Origin: Ilumatobacteraceae bacterium
GTDB taxonomy: Bacteria; Actinomycetota; Acidimicrobiia; Acidimicrobiales; Ilumatobacteraceae
Direction: 5' to 3'
Assembly (NCBI GenBank): GCA_018401375.1
Contig: JAGYKR010000007.1
Location: forward strand, 62,001 to 126,000
Length of the DNA: 64,000 nt
This document shows, in pieces, positions 53,439 through 60,642 of this stretch. The translations under genes and the position numbers were made by a program. Under the pieces are notes generated by a model. The model saw only the letters and a list, made by a program, of their open reading frames with translations. It was not told where the DNA came from and ran no database searches. How positions within the stretch are numbered: the stretch's first letter is position 1; each line of letters begins with the position of its first letter.

Positions 53439-54182
53439 ATGACACTTTTCGATGGGATCGCATCACACCTGAGGGGACGTTTCCGCCCACAGATAGACAC
53501 AGTCTCACCGGTAAAAGCGGCGGACAGAACGATGACTCTGTATTCCGCTATCGCAACAGAGTTCGGTTTGAAGTTTCAAGATTCAACACTTGTAGCCACC
53601 AACCACAAAGAGATCACTAGCGGCATCCGCTGGACGTACGCCAGGTTGGACGAGTTATCAGGAACACGGACCGAGACATGGGCTATGAAACTCGAACGGA
53701 CTGAACTGGAAGTCTTGGTCCTTTTGACCCGTGCCAGCGCAGCTCACCCTGAAACTCCGTACGACAATGTGAAAGCGAAGCATCGTCCAGGAACCACGAA
53801 ACTGTTGGGCCGAGGAAAGCTCCGCTCTGCGATCGCATGTGAGGCAGCACGGGTCGGCCACACAACCGGTGTCGGTTTCGCTCAAGCGCTTGGCACTGCG
53901 CTGACAGATGCGACTGGAGATATGGAACTTCTCTTCAAGCTTGAGCAGATAGCCGGAGAAGTCGATGTTAAAAGTGTGGACTGGAAGTTGCCCGCAGCGT
54001 GGGTTGAAGCCGCCGGAGTGTTCTTTGAAGGAGACGACCAAAGCTGGCAGCTTCGAAAGTTTTGTTTCTCTCTGTCGACAGAGTGGGCAACTATGGACGA
54101 CACGAAGTTGCTGTCCGTTGTTGAATCGGTGAAAGCGGGCAGCAGAAGGTCACGTAAAGACGAGCCGGTTGATGCGTCATGA
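53439..54182 (+). CDS. Hypothetical protein coupled to a DnaQ-like exonuclease
   Basis: A 247-residue soluble protein starting MTLFDGIASHLRGRFRPQ. Several helical segments rich in Leu/Ala/Glu (for example LERTELEVLVLLTRASAAHPETP) and GVGFAQALGTALTDATGDMELLF are visible. No domain recognised. The stop overlaps the exonuclease ATG by four bases, so the two are made together and may work together. A start 29 codons upstream is possible but lacks a promoter-proximal signal. Confidence 0.65.
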   Translation: MTLFDGIASHLRGRFRPQIDTVSPVKAADRTMTLYSAIATEFGLKFQDSTLVATNHKEITSGIRWTYARLDELSGTRTETWAMKLERTELEVLVLLTRASAAHPETPYDNVKAKHRPGTTKLLGRGKLRSAIACEAARVGHTTGVGFAQALGTALTDATGDMELLFKLEQIAGEVDVKSVDWKLPAAWVEAAGVFFEGDDQSWQLRKFCFSLSTEWATMDDTKLLSVVESVKAGSRRSRKDEPVDAS

Positions 54183-54745
54183 AAATCGCAGCTATCGATT
54201 TTGAAACTGCGACGTTCGATCGCAGTTCTGCTTGTGCGATCGGCGGAGTGTTCATCGATGTCGACGAGCAGCAGAACAAATGGACCGTTGACCCTGAACC
54301 GTTCTACGAACTGATCCGTCCTCCGGGGAACGAGTATTACGATTTCAACATTGCTATTCACGGCATCACGCCAAAGATGACAGTAAAAGAAAAACCGTTC
54401 GACAAGGTGTGGTCAAAATTCGAGGAACGTCTTGACGGGCACATCCTGATCGCACACAACACGGCCTTCGACATGTACGTGTTAAGGGACTCCGCACAGT
54501 GGTACGAGTACAAACCTGCCGAGTTCGATTTTCTATGTACCTACCGTCTCGCGAAGGAGACCTGGCCATCGTTCTTCTCATATCGGCTTGATGTGCTCGC
54601 TCAAGAGCTGGACATCGAACTGGAACATCACCACCATGCCGCCTATGACGCTCTCGCTTCAGCGTTGTTAGCTGCGAAAATCTGTGAAGCGAACGGTACC
54701 GGTTCGCTTGTTGAGGCAGCCGAACGGCACGGAGTTCCGGCTTAG
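54179..54745 (+). CDS. DnaQ-like DEDDh 3'-5' exonuclease
   Basis: A 188-residue exonuclease domain. Exo I DFET has Asp7 and Glu9, Exo II AHNTAFDMY has Asp98, and Exo III has the DEDDh pair His152-x4-Asp157 (HHHAAYDA). It resembles exonuclease domains fused to a BRCT domain in other actinobacteria. Here the BRCT part lies downstream in the -1 frame, after the TAG at 54743-54745. Possible roles are DNA repair or defence against foreign DNA; neither is shown. Confidence 0.85.
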   Translation: MKIAAIDFETATFDRSSACAIGGVFIDVDEQQNKWTVDPEPFYELIRPPGNEYYDFNIAIHGITPKMTVKEKPFDKVWSKFEERLDGHILIAHNTAFDMYVLRDSAQWYEYKPAEFDFLCTYRLAKETWPSFFSYRLDVLAQELDIELEHHHHAAYDALASALLAAKICEANGTGSLVEAAERHGVPA

Positions 54746-54795
54746 GGAATTCACCCAAGGTTCATCCACAAAACCGGTTCTCCAATGCGCGAAAT

Positions 54796-54861
54796 TTCGG
54801 TGGCGGCGGGAACATTCGTTCTAAAGATTTCGGTGGCGGCGAGAACATTCGTTTTAAAGAT
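54796..54861 (+). repeat. Tandem repeat, two 33-bp units
   Basis: Two copies of a 33-base unit (54796-54828 and 54829-54861) differ at only two bases. The length is a multiple of three, and in the BRCT frame they encode the 11-residue units FGGGGNIRSKD and FGGGENIRFKD. They sit between the exonuclease stop and the BRCT domain and look like a duplicated interdomain linker. Confidence 0.9.
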
Positions 54862-55158
54862 TTGGTGCCGACTGGGGAGGTCGACGAAACGCATCCGATG
54901 TTCGGGTTGAGTTTTGCTTTCACCGGGACGTTGAAGTCGATGAGCCGGCGGGATGCTGCGCAACGAGTAGTCGACGTCGGAGGTGAAGCCCACGCCGGCC
55001 CGACCAAGAAAACGAACTTCCTCGTTGTCGGGATGACGGATTTCACCAAAGTCCGTGACGGCATGAGCGAGAAGATGCGGAAAGCAGCCGGATTCGCTGA
55101 ATTAGCAACCGGTATTGAAATCATCGACGAGCAAGAGTTCCTGCAAATGTTCGTCTGA
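54862..55158 (+). CDS. BRCT domain protein, likely the displaced C-terminal half of the exonuclease
   Basis: A 98-residue frame beginning at a TTG. It has a BRCT domain: HPMFGLSFAFTGTLKSMSRRDAAQRVVDVGGEAHAG, then KKTNFLVVG and a final IEIIDEQEFLQMF. The same frame is open back to 54715, upstream of the TTG, but contains no ATG or GTG there, and codes for the duplicated linker. It is therefore probably the C-terminal part of an exonuclease-BRCT protein split by a frameshift, though a TTG-started separate protein cannot be excluded. Confidence 0.7.
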   Translation: MVPTGEVDETHPMFGLSFAFTGTLKSMSRRDAAQRVVDVGGEAHAGPTKKTNFLVVGMTDFTKVRDGMSEKMRKAAGFAELATGIEIIDEQEFLQMFV

Positions 55159-55178
55159 GAGGTCACCGGGAAACGGCA

Positions 55179-55207
55179 AACGCCCCCAGCCGAAAGCCGG
55201 GGGCGTT
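55179..55207. terminator. Bidirectional GC-rich hairpin
   Basis: AACGCCCCC (55179-55187) pairs with GGGGGCGTT (55199-55207) around an 11-base loop. It separates the plus-strand BRCT frame from the convergent minus-strand winged-helix gene. There is no long T-run. Confidence 0.6.
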
Positions 55208-55220
55208 CACTTCGCTTGTG

Positions 55221-55535
55221 TCAAACGTTGGCGGCGACCAATTGCGCACCTTTCTCGGTGAGCTGAATCACCCGACCTGTCGGCGACTCACGTGGATGCG
55301 ATGGCTCGTACAGCATCTCGATGAGACCGGCGGTCCGCAATGCTTCGAGGGCTTCACTGAGACGTCGGCTTCGCGTTCGCCCGTTGTCGAGGGTGAGCTC
55401 GATCGCTGCTGCGATGCGCCGGTTAGTTTGCCGTGACTCTTGTCCGGCTTCGGCGGCAAGCCAGCGGAGGACAGCTTCGCCGTTGACTCGGGTGCCATTG
55501 TTCCGGTCACCGGTGAACAGGTTCGTTCGGCTCAT
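55221..55535 (-). CDS. Winged-helix domain protein
   Basis: A 104-residue protein from the ATG at 55535, preceded by GGGAGGTGG. The segment VLRWLAAEAGQESRQTNRRIAAAIELTLDNGRTRSRRLSEALEALRTAGLIEML has a winged-helix-turn-helix look, and RVIQLTEKGAQLV matches the wing of MarR/ArsR-like domains. It probably binds DNA. Its ATG overlaps the TGA of an upstream frame (ATGA). Confidence 0.7.
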   Translation of the reverse strand: MSRTNLFTGDRNNGTRVNGEAVLRWLAAEAGQESRQTNRRIAAAIELTLDNGRTRSRRLSEALEALRTAGLIEMLYEPSHPRESPTGRVIQLTEKGAQLVAANV

Positions 55536-55711
55536 TGCGGCCACCTCCCAAACTCGTAGGCGACGATCCGGCCAAACATCTTGCGGGCTTTACGGCGGTC
55601 GTGGTCGGTGGCGGTGCGGTCATCTGCGAAGCCTCGGGCACCTTTGAGTGCCCATGAAGGGACCCCCGATTGGTCCGCACACTGATAGAGACCCCCCTCT
55701 TGTTCGTGGAC
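55532..55711 (-). pseudogene. 59-codon in-frame fragment between the SCO6745-like and winged-helix genes
   Basis: The bases after the TAA of the SCO6745-like gene stay open in the same frame for 59 codons (VHEQEGGLYQCADQSG ... YEFGRWPQ), ending at a TGA that overlaps the winged-helix ATG. No start codon exists before an internal ATG near the end (55579). The operon-style overlap argues that it was once a gene. It may be a 3' gene fragment, or a stop-codon readthrough extension of the upstream protein. No family recognised. Confidence 0.4.
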
Positions 55712-56560
55712 TTAACGATTCGGGACTGTCAGTCCGATCGGGTTGGGGAACGGGATCACACCGCTGTTGCTGATGTCGGCTGCGATCGGCGACAGCACGG
55801 CGATCAGGTGTGATTGGCGTTCTTGGCTGAGAGCGAGTTCATAGGGCCGGCCGGCGAGGGTGTCGGTCATGTTTTCGATACGAGATCTCACGGCCTGGCC
55901 TTTGGGTGTGAGGCCGCTGCCGTCAAGAAGGCCCGCATCTACGAGTTCGGTGTGTGCGGCGTCTCGGTCGTGAGCGGTCCATCCTCGGTTATCAAAAAAC
56001 ACATTGGGGTCCCAGTGATGTTCAGCGGCTAACAGCAGATGTGCTTGGGGTCCGGTGATCTGTTCAGTAGCGAGTGTTGCCACGTGCCCATCTCCTCGGT
56101 GTTCGCGCAAGGTGGTGCAGTTTTGCCACAGTCTTTCCACCGGATCCTCACAAGCCTTGAGGGTCCGGTTCGCTGCGAAAAGTGGCAGCCCAACCGAACT
56201 TCCTGAGGCAATGACGGCCTCAAAGTCATCGTTAACGCTCAATGCCACGTGTTCAATGGTCGAGGATCTCTGCCGGAGAGCTTTCGCTGCGGCTACCGCA
56301 CGGACCGTGGCAAGTTGGGCCGGTTCGGCGTGAGACCACAGGTCTGGCACATATTTGTGGACCATTGATGGCGCGAAGTTTGCGAACGCTGCCTCCACAA
56401 CCCCTGCTCCAACCGGCCCCAAAGGACACGCCCTGAAACCGAAGTAGCCCATCCAGAAACCCTTCAGACCGGCATCTTTGGCGCTTTCACGAGATTCGGG
56501 AGCGAAATAGGTGACGGCATGAACGGTCTCGATCAACGACCAGATCCGACGAGCAAACAT
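55712..56560 (-). CDS. SCO6745 family protein
   Basis: A 282-residue protein starting MFARRIWSLIETVHAVTYFAPESR, with WMGYFGFRACPLGPVG, VVEAAFANFAPSMV and the C-terminal GQAVRSRIENMTDTLAGRPYE, a pattern of the actinobacterial SCO6745 family. The role of the family is unknown; the C-terminal region looks winged-helix-like. The first gene of a minus-strand group ending with the winged-helix protein. Confidence 0.82.
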   Translation of the reverse strand: MFARRIWSLIETVHAVTYFAPESRESAKDAGLKGFWMGYFGFRACPLGPVGAGVVEAAFANFAPSMVHKYVPDLWSHAEPAQLATVRAVAAAKALRQRSSTIEHVALSVNDDFEAVIASGSSVGLPLFAANRTLKACEDPVERLWQNCTTLREHRGDGHVATLATEQITGPQAHLLLAAEHHWDPNVFFDNRGWTAHDRDAAHTELVDAGLLDGSGLTPKGQAVRSRIENMTDTLAGRPYELALSQERQSHLIAVLSPIAADISNSGVIPFPNPIGLTVPNR

Positions 56561-56696
56561 CCTCTTACCTTAAGAGTTGCTGTCTCAACGAATGACACCT
56601 CAATCAACGATGGGTGACAGATTGAAAGGTAGGTGAGAACCGACAGTGCGCCTGATCTCACCCACCTCACCGCAATCACGCTTCAATGGAGAAGGT

Positions 56697-56993
56697 TCAC
56701 TTCGTTGCGAGGTAGAGACGCACCGAACCCTGATCGGTGGACAGCAATGGGCCTGCGTCAGCATCTGCTTGGGGGATCGAGAAGCACAAAGGCCCCGATA
56801 GAGACCCGCCCACGAAGACCTCTGTCATGGTGTCCACTTCGTCGGGCACCACCCCACATGATGCGTATAAGCCGCTGAAGATCTTGAGGCTGCTCGGACC
56901 GAACAGATCCCACGAGATATTAAACAGTGGCGCCAAAGGCTCTTTGGATGCTTCAGTCAGAGTCAACTCAAAGGGAATCCCATGCAGATTCAC
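56697..56993 (-). pseudogene. 5'-truncated remnant of a secreted-type domain protein
   Basis: A 98-codon frame with a C-terminal beta-rich domain (EVFVGGSLSGPLCFSIPQADADAG, then SVRLYLATK) resembling the ends of DUF4352-like lipoprotein domains. No signal peptide, promoter or ribosome-binding site precedes it. Its 5' end meets the 5' end of a TetR remnant on the other strand, so both appear to have lost their starts in one deletion. Confidence 0.5.
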
Positions 56994-57352
56994 TGCGCTC
57001 CGCGTTCGCAGCGTTTATCAGCAGTCTCTTCGCCGGCGTGCGCACCCACCGCGACACGCTTGCATTCCACATGCTCGTGAACGCCCACAATCCGGCGATG
57101 CGCACCCAAGGTAACCAGACCACCCAAATGATTCTGGCCCTCGTCGAGCAGATACTTTCCCATCACGAAAACCATGACGATCCCCACCGTGTCAGCGAGA
57201 AAGCGGATTTTGTAGTTCGGATCTTGATGGGGCTCTCACTCCAAATCTTGATCTTTGACGATGACGAAGTCACCGGCCGTGACATCTCCCTCGAGCGCTG
57301 GAACGCTGAAGCACTGCACCTTGTGATGGCCTACATCGAGTCTGCAGGCTGA
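56927..57352 (+). pseudogene. TetR-family C-terminal domain lacking its helix-turn-helix
   Basis: An open frame of 141 codons; from about 56999 it reads RSAFAAFISSLFAGVRTHRDTLAFHMLVNAHNPAMR and continues to a typical TetR C-terminal ligand-binding domain ending ALHLVMAYIESAG. The DNA-binding N-terminus is missing, and the first 24 codons overlap the minus-strand remnant and are not TetR-like. It is therefore a 5'-truncated regulator, probably non-functional. Confidence 0.6.
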
Positions 57353-57419
57353 GCTTCCCCAAGGGCGCGCTCATCCCTACGACACCTCTTCTCCGCAAGA
57401 TGATGTCAAGCATTCGCGA

Positions 57420-57425
57420 TATCGT
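57420..57425 (+). promoter_or_regulatory. -10 box and palindrome of the RHH/Doc toxin-antitoxin operon
   Basis: TATCGT lies six bases before the antitoxin ATG. It overlaps the palindrome CGATATCG (57417-57424), a plausible operator for autorepression by the ribbon-helix-helix antitoxin. Confidence 0.5.
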
Positions 57426-57431
57426 GATGTC

Positions 57432-57641
57432 ATGACCAAGCAGACGACTGTCCGCCTCCCCAGCGACTTGGCGGCCGAAGCCGAGGCTGTGGCCCGCGCT
57501 CAAGGCAGCAGTGTCAACCAGTTGATCATCGATGCTTTACACGCCGAGATCAACCGGGTACGCGGTGATGCCGACTTCCAATCTCGTGTGAAGCGCCTCG
57601 CTGAGCGGGATCGACAGATCCTTGACCGTCTCGCCCAGTGA
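57432..57641 (+). CDS. Ribbon-helix-helix antitoxin of a Doc-type toxin
   Basis: A 69-residue CopG/Arc-like protein: MTKQTTVRLPSDLAAEAEAVARAQGSSVNQLIIDAL is the ribbon-helix-helix DNA-binding part, and the charged C-terminal helix (INRVRGDADFQSRVKRLAERDRQIL) is the expected toxin-binding segment. The stop overlaps the start of the Doc gene (GTGA). It has a leaderless-type promoter. Autorepression of the operon is expected from the family. Confidence 0.85.
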   Translation: MTKQTTVRLPSDLAAEAEAVARAQGSSVNQLIIDALHAEINRVRGDADFQSRVKRLAERDRQILDRLAQ

Positions 57642-58033
57642 GGTACCTGAATCTGGCGGAGGCTTTCGTCATTGCGGAGGCCGTCACCGGCATCGACGCG
57701 CACACGCTGGTCCCGGCGTCGCGCAGCGACCTGCTCGACTCAGCCCTTCATGCACCCCAAGCCGGCTTCGGCGACACGGACTTCTACCCCTCCTTGCTCG
57801 ACAAGGCTGCGGTGCTGTGCGTACGCATCGCCAGTAATCATCCACTCCCCGACGGCAACAAGAGGCTCGCCTGGTTGGCCATGGTGGTGTTCCTTGAGCT
57901 CAACGGCTCATCGTTAGACGTGACGGAGGACGATGCCGTGGAGATGATGTTGTCCGTCGCAGCAGGTGACACCAAAGAGGACCAGTTGACCACTTGGCTG
58001 CGGGCACGTGTCAGCGCCCTCGTAGACGAGTGA
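57638..58033 (+). CDS. Doc/Fic-family toxin (death-on-curing type)
   Basis: A 131-residue toxin with the Fic/Doc motif HPLPDGNKR at 68-76. Doc toxins phosphorylate elongation factor EF-Tu and stop translation. The canonical Phe at the third motif position is Leu here, as seen in some Doc relatives. A GTG start is coupled to the antitoxin stop. An RHH antitoxin replaces the Phd type that pairs with the classic P1 Doc. Confidence 0.88.
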   Translation: MRYLNLAEAFVIAEAVTGIDAHTLVPASRSDLLDSALHAPQAGFGDTDFYPSLLDKAAVLCVRIASNHPLPDGNKRLAWLAMVVFLELNGSSLDVTEDDAVEMMLSVAAGDTKEDQLTTWLRARVSALVDE

Positions 58034-58064
58034 TCGCTCCACCCTCGCCCCGAAATTCCTCAAA

Positions 58065-58095
58065 TGGTGTAGTCGCGGCCTGATGGTGTAATCGC
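58065..58095. promoter_or_regulatory. Direct repeats, likely VapBC operator
   Basis: TGGTGTAGTCGC (58065-58076) and TGGTGTAATCGC (58084-58095) are near-identical, 19 bases apart start to start, and sit just before the vapB -10 box. This spacing suits cooperative binding of a VapB-containing complex to one face of the helix. Confidence 0.5.
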
Positions 58096-58099
58096 TCTG

Positions 58100-58105
58100 T
58101 ACTTT
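58100..58105 (+). promoter_or_regulatory. -10 box of vapBC (TACTTT)
   Basis: TACTTT, then GGGTCC, then the TTG start of the antitoxin: a leaderless arrangement with a TTG start codon. Confidence 0.5.
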
Positions 58106-58111
58106 GGGTCC

Positions 58112-58384
58112 TTGGCCCTCAACATCAAAAACCCACATGTTGAATCTCTCGCAGCAGAGGTGGCCCGCCTCACCGGCGAGTCCAAGACCGAGGCCATTCG
58201 ACGTGCCCTTGAAATCCGGCGCGCCGAACTGACCCGGGAGGGTCGCCCGGAGAACCGCCGCGCTGCGGTCCAGAAGTTTCTGGAAAACGAGGTCTGGCCG
58301 TTGATTCCCTCTTCTGAACTCGGCCGTCAACTGAGCCGAGCGGAAGAGGAGGCCATCTTGGGCTACGGACCCGACGGCGTATGA
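58112..58384 (+). CDS. VapB family antitoxin
   Basis: A 90-residue antitoxin beginning MALNIKNPHVESLAAEVARLTGESKTEAIRRAL, the usual VapB N-terminus, followed by a charged helix (AELTREGRPENRRAAVQKFLENEVWPL) that binds the toxin. The start codon is TTG. It overlaps vapC by four bases (ATGA). Confidence 0.87.
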   Translation: MALNIKNPHVESLAAEVARLTGESKTEAIRRALEIRRAELTREGRPENRRAAVQKFLENEVWPLIPSSELGRQLSRAEEEAILGYGPDGV

Positions 58385-58782
58385 TTCTCGATACCTCCGC
58401 GCTGGCTGCCATTGCGCTGCGCGAACCCGGTCACGAAGCCCTGATCGATCGGATCATCGAGGCCGATCAGCCTGTGGGGGTGCCGGCCACCGTGCTCGTG
58501 GAACTCGGGATTGTGCTGTCGGCTCGCCTCGGCCTTGATGCCCGTCCGGTGGTCGCTCGGCTCACTGAGCAACTCGATCTCGAGGTGATCGCCTTCACCG
58601 AGCACCACTGGCAGGCCGCAGTCGGGGCCTTCACCCGGTTCGGTAAAGGTCGCCATCGGGCAGCTCTCAACTTCGGAGACTGCTTGAGCTATGCGGTTGC
58701 CGCTACTGCTCGTGAAGACCTGTTGTATGTGGGTGACAACTTCGCTCTTACCGACCTTGGTCCGACGACGTTGAATTCTTAG
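58381..58782 (+). CDS. VapC family PIN-domain toxin
   Basis: A 133-residue PIN ribonuclease with the acidic metal-binding residues Asp4 (MILDTSAL), Glu41, Asp100 (NFGDCLSYA) and Asp119 (GDNF). Its target is RNA, often tRNA or rRNA in this family. All catalytic acids are intact, so it appears functional. Co-translated with VapB. Confidence 0.9.
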   Translation: MILDTSALAAIALREPGHEALIDRIIEADQPVGVPATVLVELGIVLSARLGLDARPVVARLTEQLDLEVIAFTEHHWQAAVGAFTRFGKGRHRAALNFGDCLSYAVAATAREDLLYVGDNFALTDLGPTTLNS

Positions 58783-58854
58783 AAGGCCTAGGTCTGCCCG
58801 CCGGTCTGACCGTTTGGTCACATCAGCCGTTCTCACTCCTGTCAGACTGAGGCG

Positions 58855-60108
58855 ATGGAACTCAATGCGCAGGGCCGTCCGGTGGAAGAGGTACTCGAGG
58901 ATCTGAACGCCAAGCGCAGCCGTGATGTGCCTTGGCGTGACGGGAAAGTGTTCGCGATGGTCTTTGACGGCGGGCCGAGTGTGCACGAGGTGGCCGAACG
59001 TGCGGCCGCGCTGTATCTGCACGAGAACGCCCTCAACACCCACGCGTTTCCGTCACTCGGGGAAATCCAATCAGAAGTGGTGGGCTGGACTTCTGCACTG
59101 CTTCACGGGGGTGACACCGCAGCCGGATTCATGACCAGTGGCGGCACCGAATCGATCTTGTGTGCCGTGCTGGCTGCACGCACCCGCGCCGAAACCGAAC
59201 GCGGTATCACCGCACCGGAAATGGTGCTGCCGATCAGCGCCCATGCCGCGTTCCATAAAGCCGCTGAAATGTTCAAAATCGAAGTCCGCGTCGCACCGGT
59301 GCACGAGGATTTCACTGCCGATGTGGACGCAATGGCCGCGCTCATCACCTCTAACACGGTGCTCGTGGTGGGGAGCGCCCCTCAATATCCCCAAGGGGTC
59401 ATTGACCCGATCGGTGAAATCGCTGCCCTCGCTGTGGAAGTAGGCGCAAGCTGTCATGTGGATGCCTGCATGGGTGGGTTCGTGCTGCCTTTTGCTGAGA
59501 TGAACGGGGCCCATGTCCCGCCCTGGGATTTTCGTGTGCCCGGGGTGACCACCATCTCGGCTGACATTCACAAACTTGGCTACGCACCCAAGGGCGCGTC
59601 AGTGGTCCTGCATCGCACGAAGGAACTGCGCCGACATCAGACATTCACCTTTGATGGCTGGCTCGGCGGGATGTATGCCACACCCAACATGCAAGGCAGC
59701 CGTTCGGGGGTGCCGATGGCCGCCGCTTGGGCGGTGATGCAACACCTCGGGATTGATGGCTACCGCTCCTTGACCGCAACCACGCTCGAAGCAGCGGCTC
59801 AGATGCGAGCCGGGATCCGCGCCATTGACGGCCTGCGGATCCTCGGTGACAGCCAGTTCCATCTGCTCGCGATGGCCGCTGACCCTGAGGCCAATCTGCA
59901 GATACCGATCTTTGCCCTCGGCGACGCGCTTGCACGTCGCGGCTGGTTTCATGGGCGCCAATATCCGCCCGATTCACTGCATGCCACGGTCAGTGCTGGC
60001 ACCGCAGCGATGATGGATCATTATCTTGAGGACCTCGCCGCAGCAGTACACGAGGTGAGTGGCAGCGCCGATTCAGGAACCGCAGGCGCCTACGCAACCA
60101 TCGAGTGA
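58855..60108 (+). CDS. PLP-dependent decarboxylase/lyase, sphingosine-1-phosphate-lyase-like
   Basis: A 417-residue fold-type I PLP enzyme. The PLP lysine is Lys240 in SADIHKLGYAPKGAS, the PLP-ring Asp203 is in HVDACMGGF, and SGGTES (95-100) binds the phosphate. The pattern follows group II decarboxylases of the sphingosine-1-phosphate lyase type. No sphingolipid synthesis gene is adjacent, so the substrate may be another phospho-amino alcohol. A CAGACT box lies six bases before the ATG. Confidence 0.86.
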   Translation: MELNAQGRPVEEVLEDLNAKRSRDVPWRDGKVFAMVFDGGPSVHEVAERAAALYLHENALNTHAFPSLGEIQSEVVGWTSALLHGGDTAAGFMTSGGTESILCAVLAARTRAETERGITAPEMVLPISAHAAFHKAAEMFKIEVRVAPVHEDFTADVDAMAALITSNTVLVVGSAPQYPQGVIDPIGEIAALAVEVGASCHVDACMGGFVLPFAEMNGAHVPPWDFRVPGVTTISADIHKLGYAPKGASVVLHRTKELRRHQTFTFDGWLGGMYATPNMQGSRSGVPMAAAWAVMQHLGIDGYRSLTATTLEAAAQMRAGIRAIDGLRILGDSQFHLLAMAADPEANLQIPIFALGDALARRGWFHGRQYPPDSLHATVSAGTAAMMDHYLEDLAAAVHEVSGSADSGTAGAYATIE

Positions 60109-60119
60109 GTACCGGAAAA

Positions 60120-60581
60120 TTACAACGGGTCAAACCACAAGATCGACGGATCTCCGCCGCTGTAGTCCACGGTGAGTTCCTCGCCGGTAGCGATATCAAT
60201 GGCCGCTGAATAGGCCAATGCATCAAAGGTGTGGACAAAACCGGTCTCTTCGTCCACATCGCCGGTGTCGATGCGGTGATACACACAGTTAGGCGACGGG
60301 GCGTGATTAATCAGTGACCCCACCCCAAACGCGAAGGCTGCACTGCCCTCAGGCCCCTCCCACCCGTACACGTAGCCGCGCAACGGTGTGTCCTCGAGCA
60401 TTTCCACATCCACGTCTTCCATCAAAATCACCGGCGCCAGATGCACCAGTTCGCCGGCACGAAAATCGCGGGCGGCAAACACACCGAGGCCGTGCTTGGA
60501 AGAAGGGCCGACGCGTAGATGCGATCCCGCCACATAGGTGGTCTCCAGATCAGATAACGGACTCGGGTGTTCAGCAGACAT
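60120..60581 (-). CDS. SET domain-containing protein
   Basis: A 153-residue protein from the ATG at 60581. SET-domain motifs are present: SKHGLGVFAARDFRAGELV, then SLINHAPSPNC and GEELTVDYS. SET enzymes methylate lysines in eukaryotes, and bacterial ones are less common. The TACCGT box eight bases upstream suggests a leaderless start. It converges with the PLP enzyme gene. Substrate unknown. Confidence 0.85.
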   Translation of the reverse strand: MSAEHPSPLSDLETTYVAGSHLRVGPSSKHGLGVFAARDFRAGELVHLAPVILMEDVDVEMLEDTPLRGYVYGWEGPEGSAAFAFGVGSLINHAPSPNCVYHRIDTGDVDEETGFVHTFDALAYSAAIDIATGEELTVDYSGGDPSILWFDPL

Positions 60582-60642
60582 TGCCCGACACGGTAGCGAC
60601 GAAGGCTGTGGTCCACTCACGACCATATGGGAGACTCATCTC

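Noticed and set aside
54740-54746. Programmed -1 frameshift site joining exonuclease and BRCT
   Set aside because: No X XXY YYZ heptamer is present in the window 54715-54745 where both frames are open.
52611-58800. Integrative element with attL/attR at tRNA-Gly(TCC)
   Set aside because: No integrase, excisionase or repeat of the tRNA 3' end was found in the window, so an element cannot be claimed although the region is mosaic.
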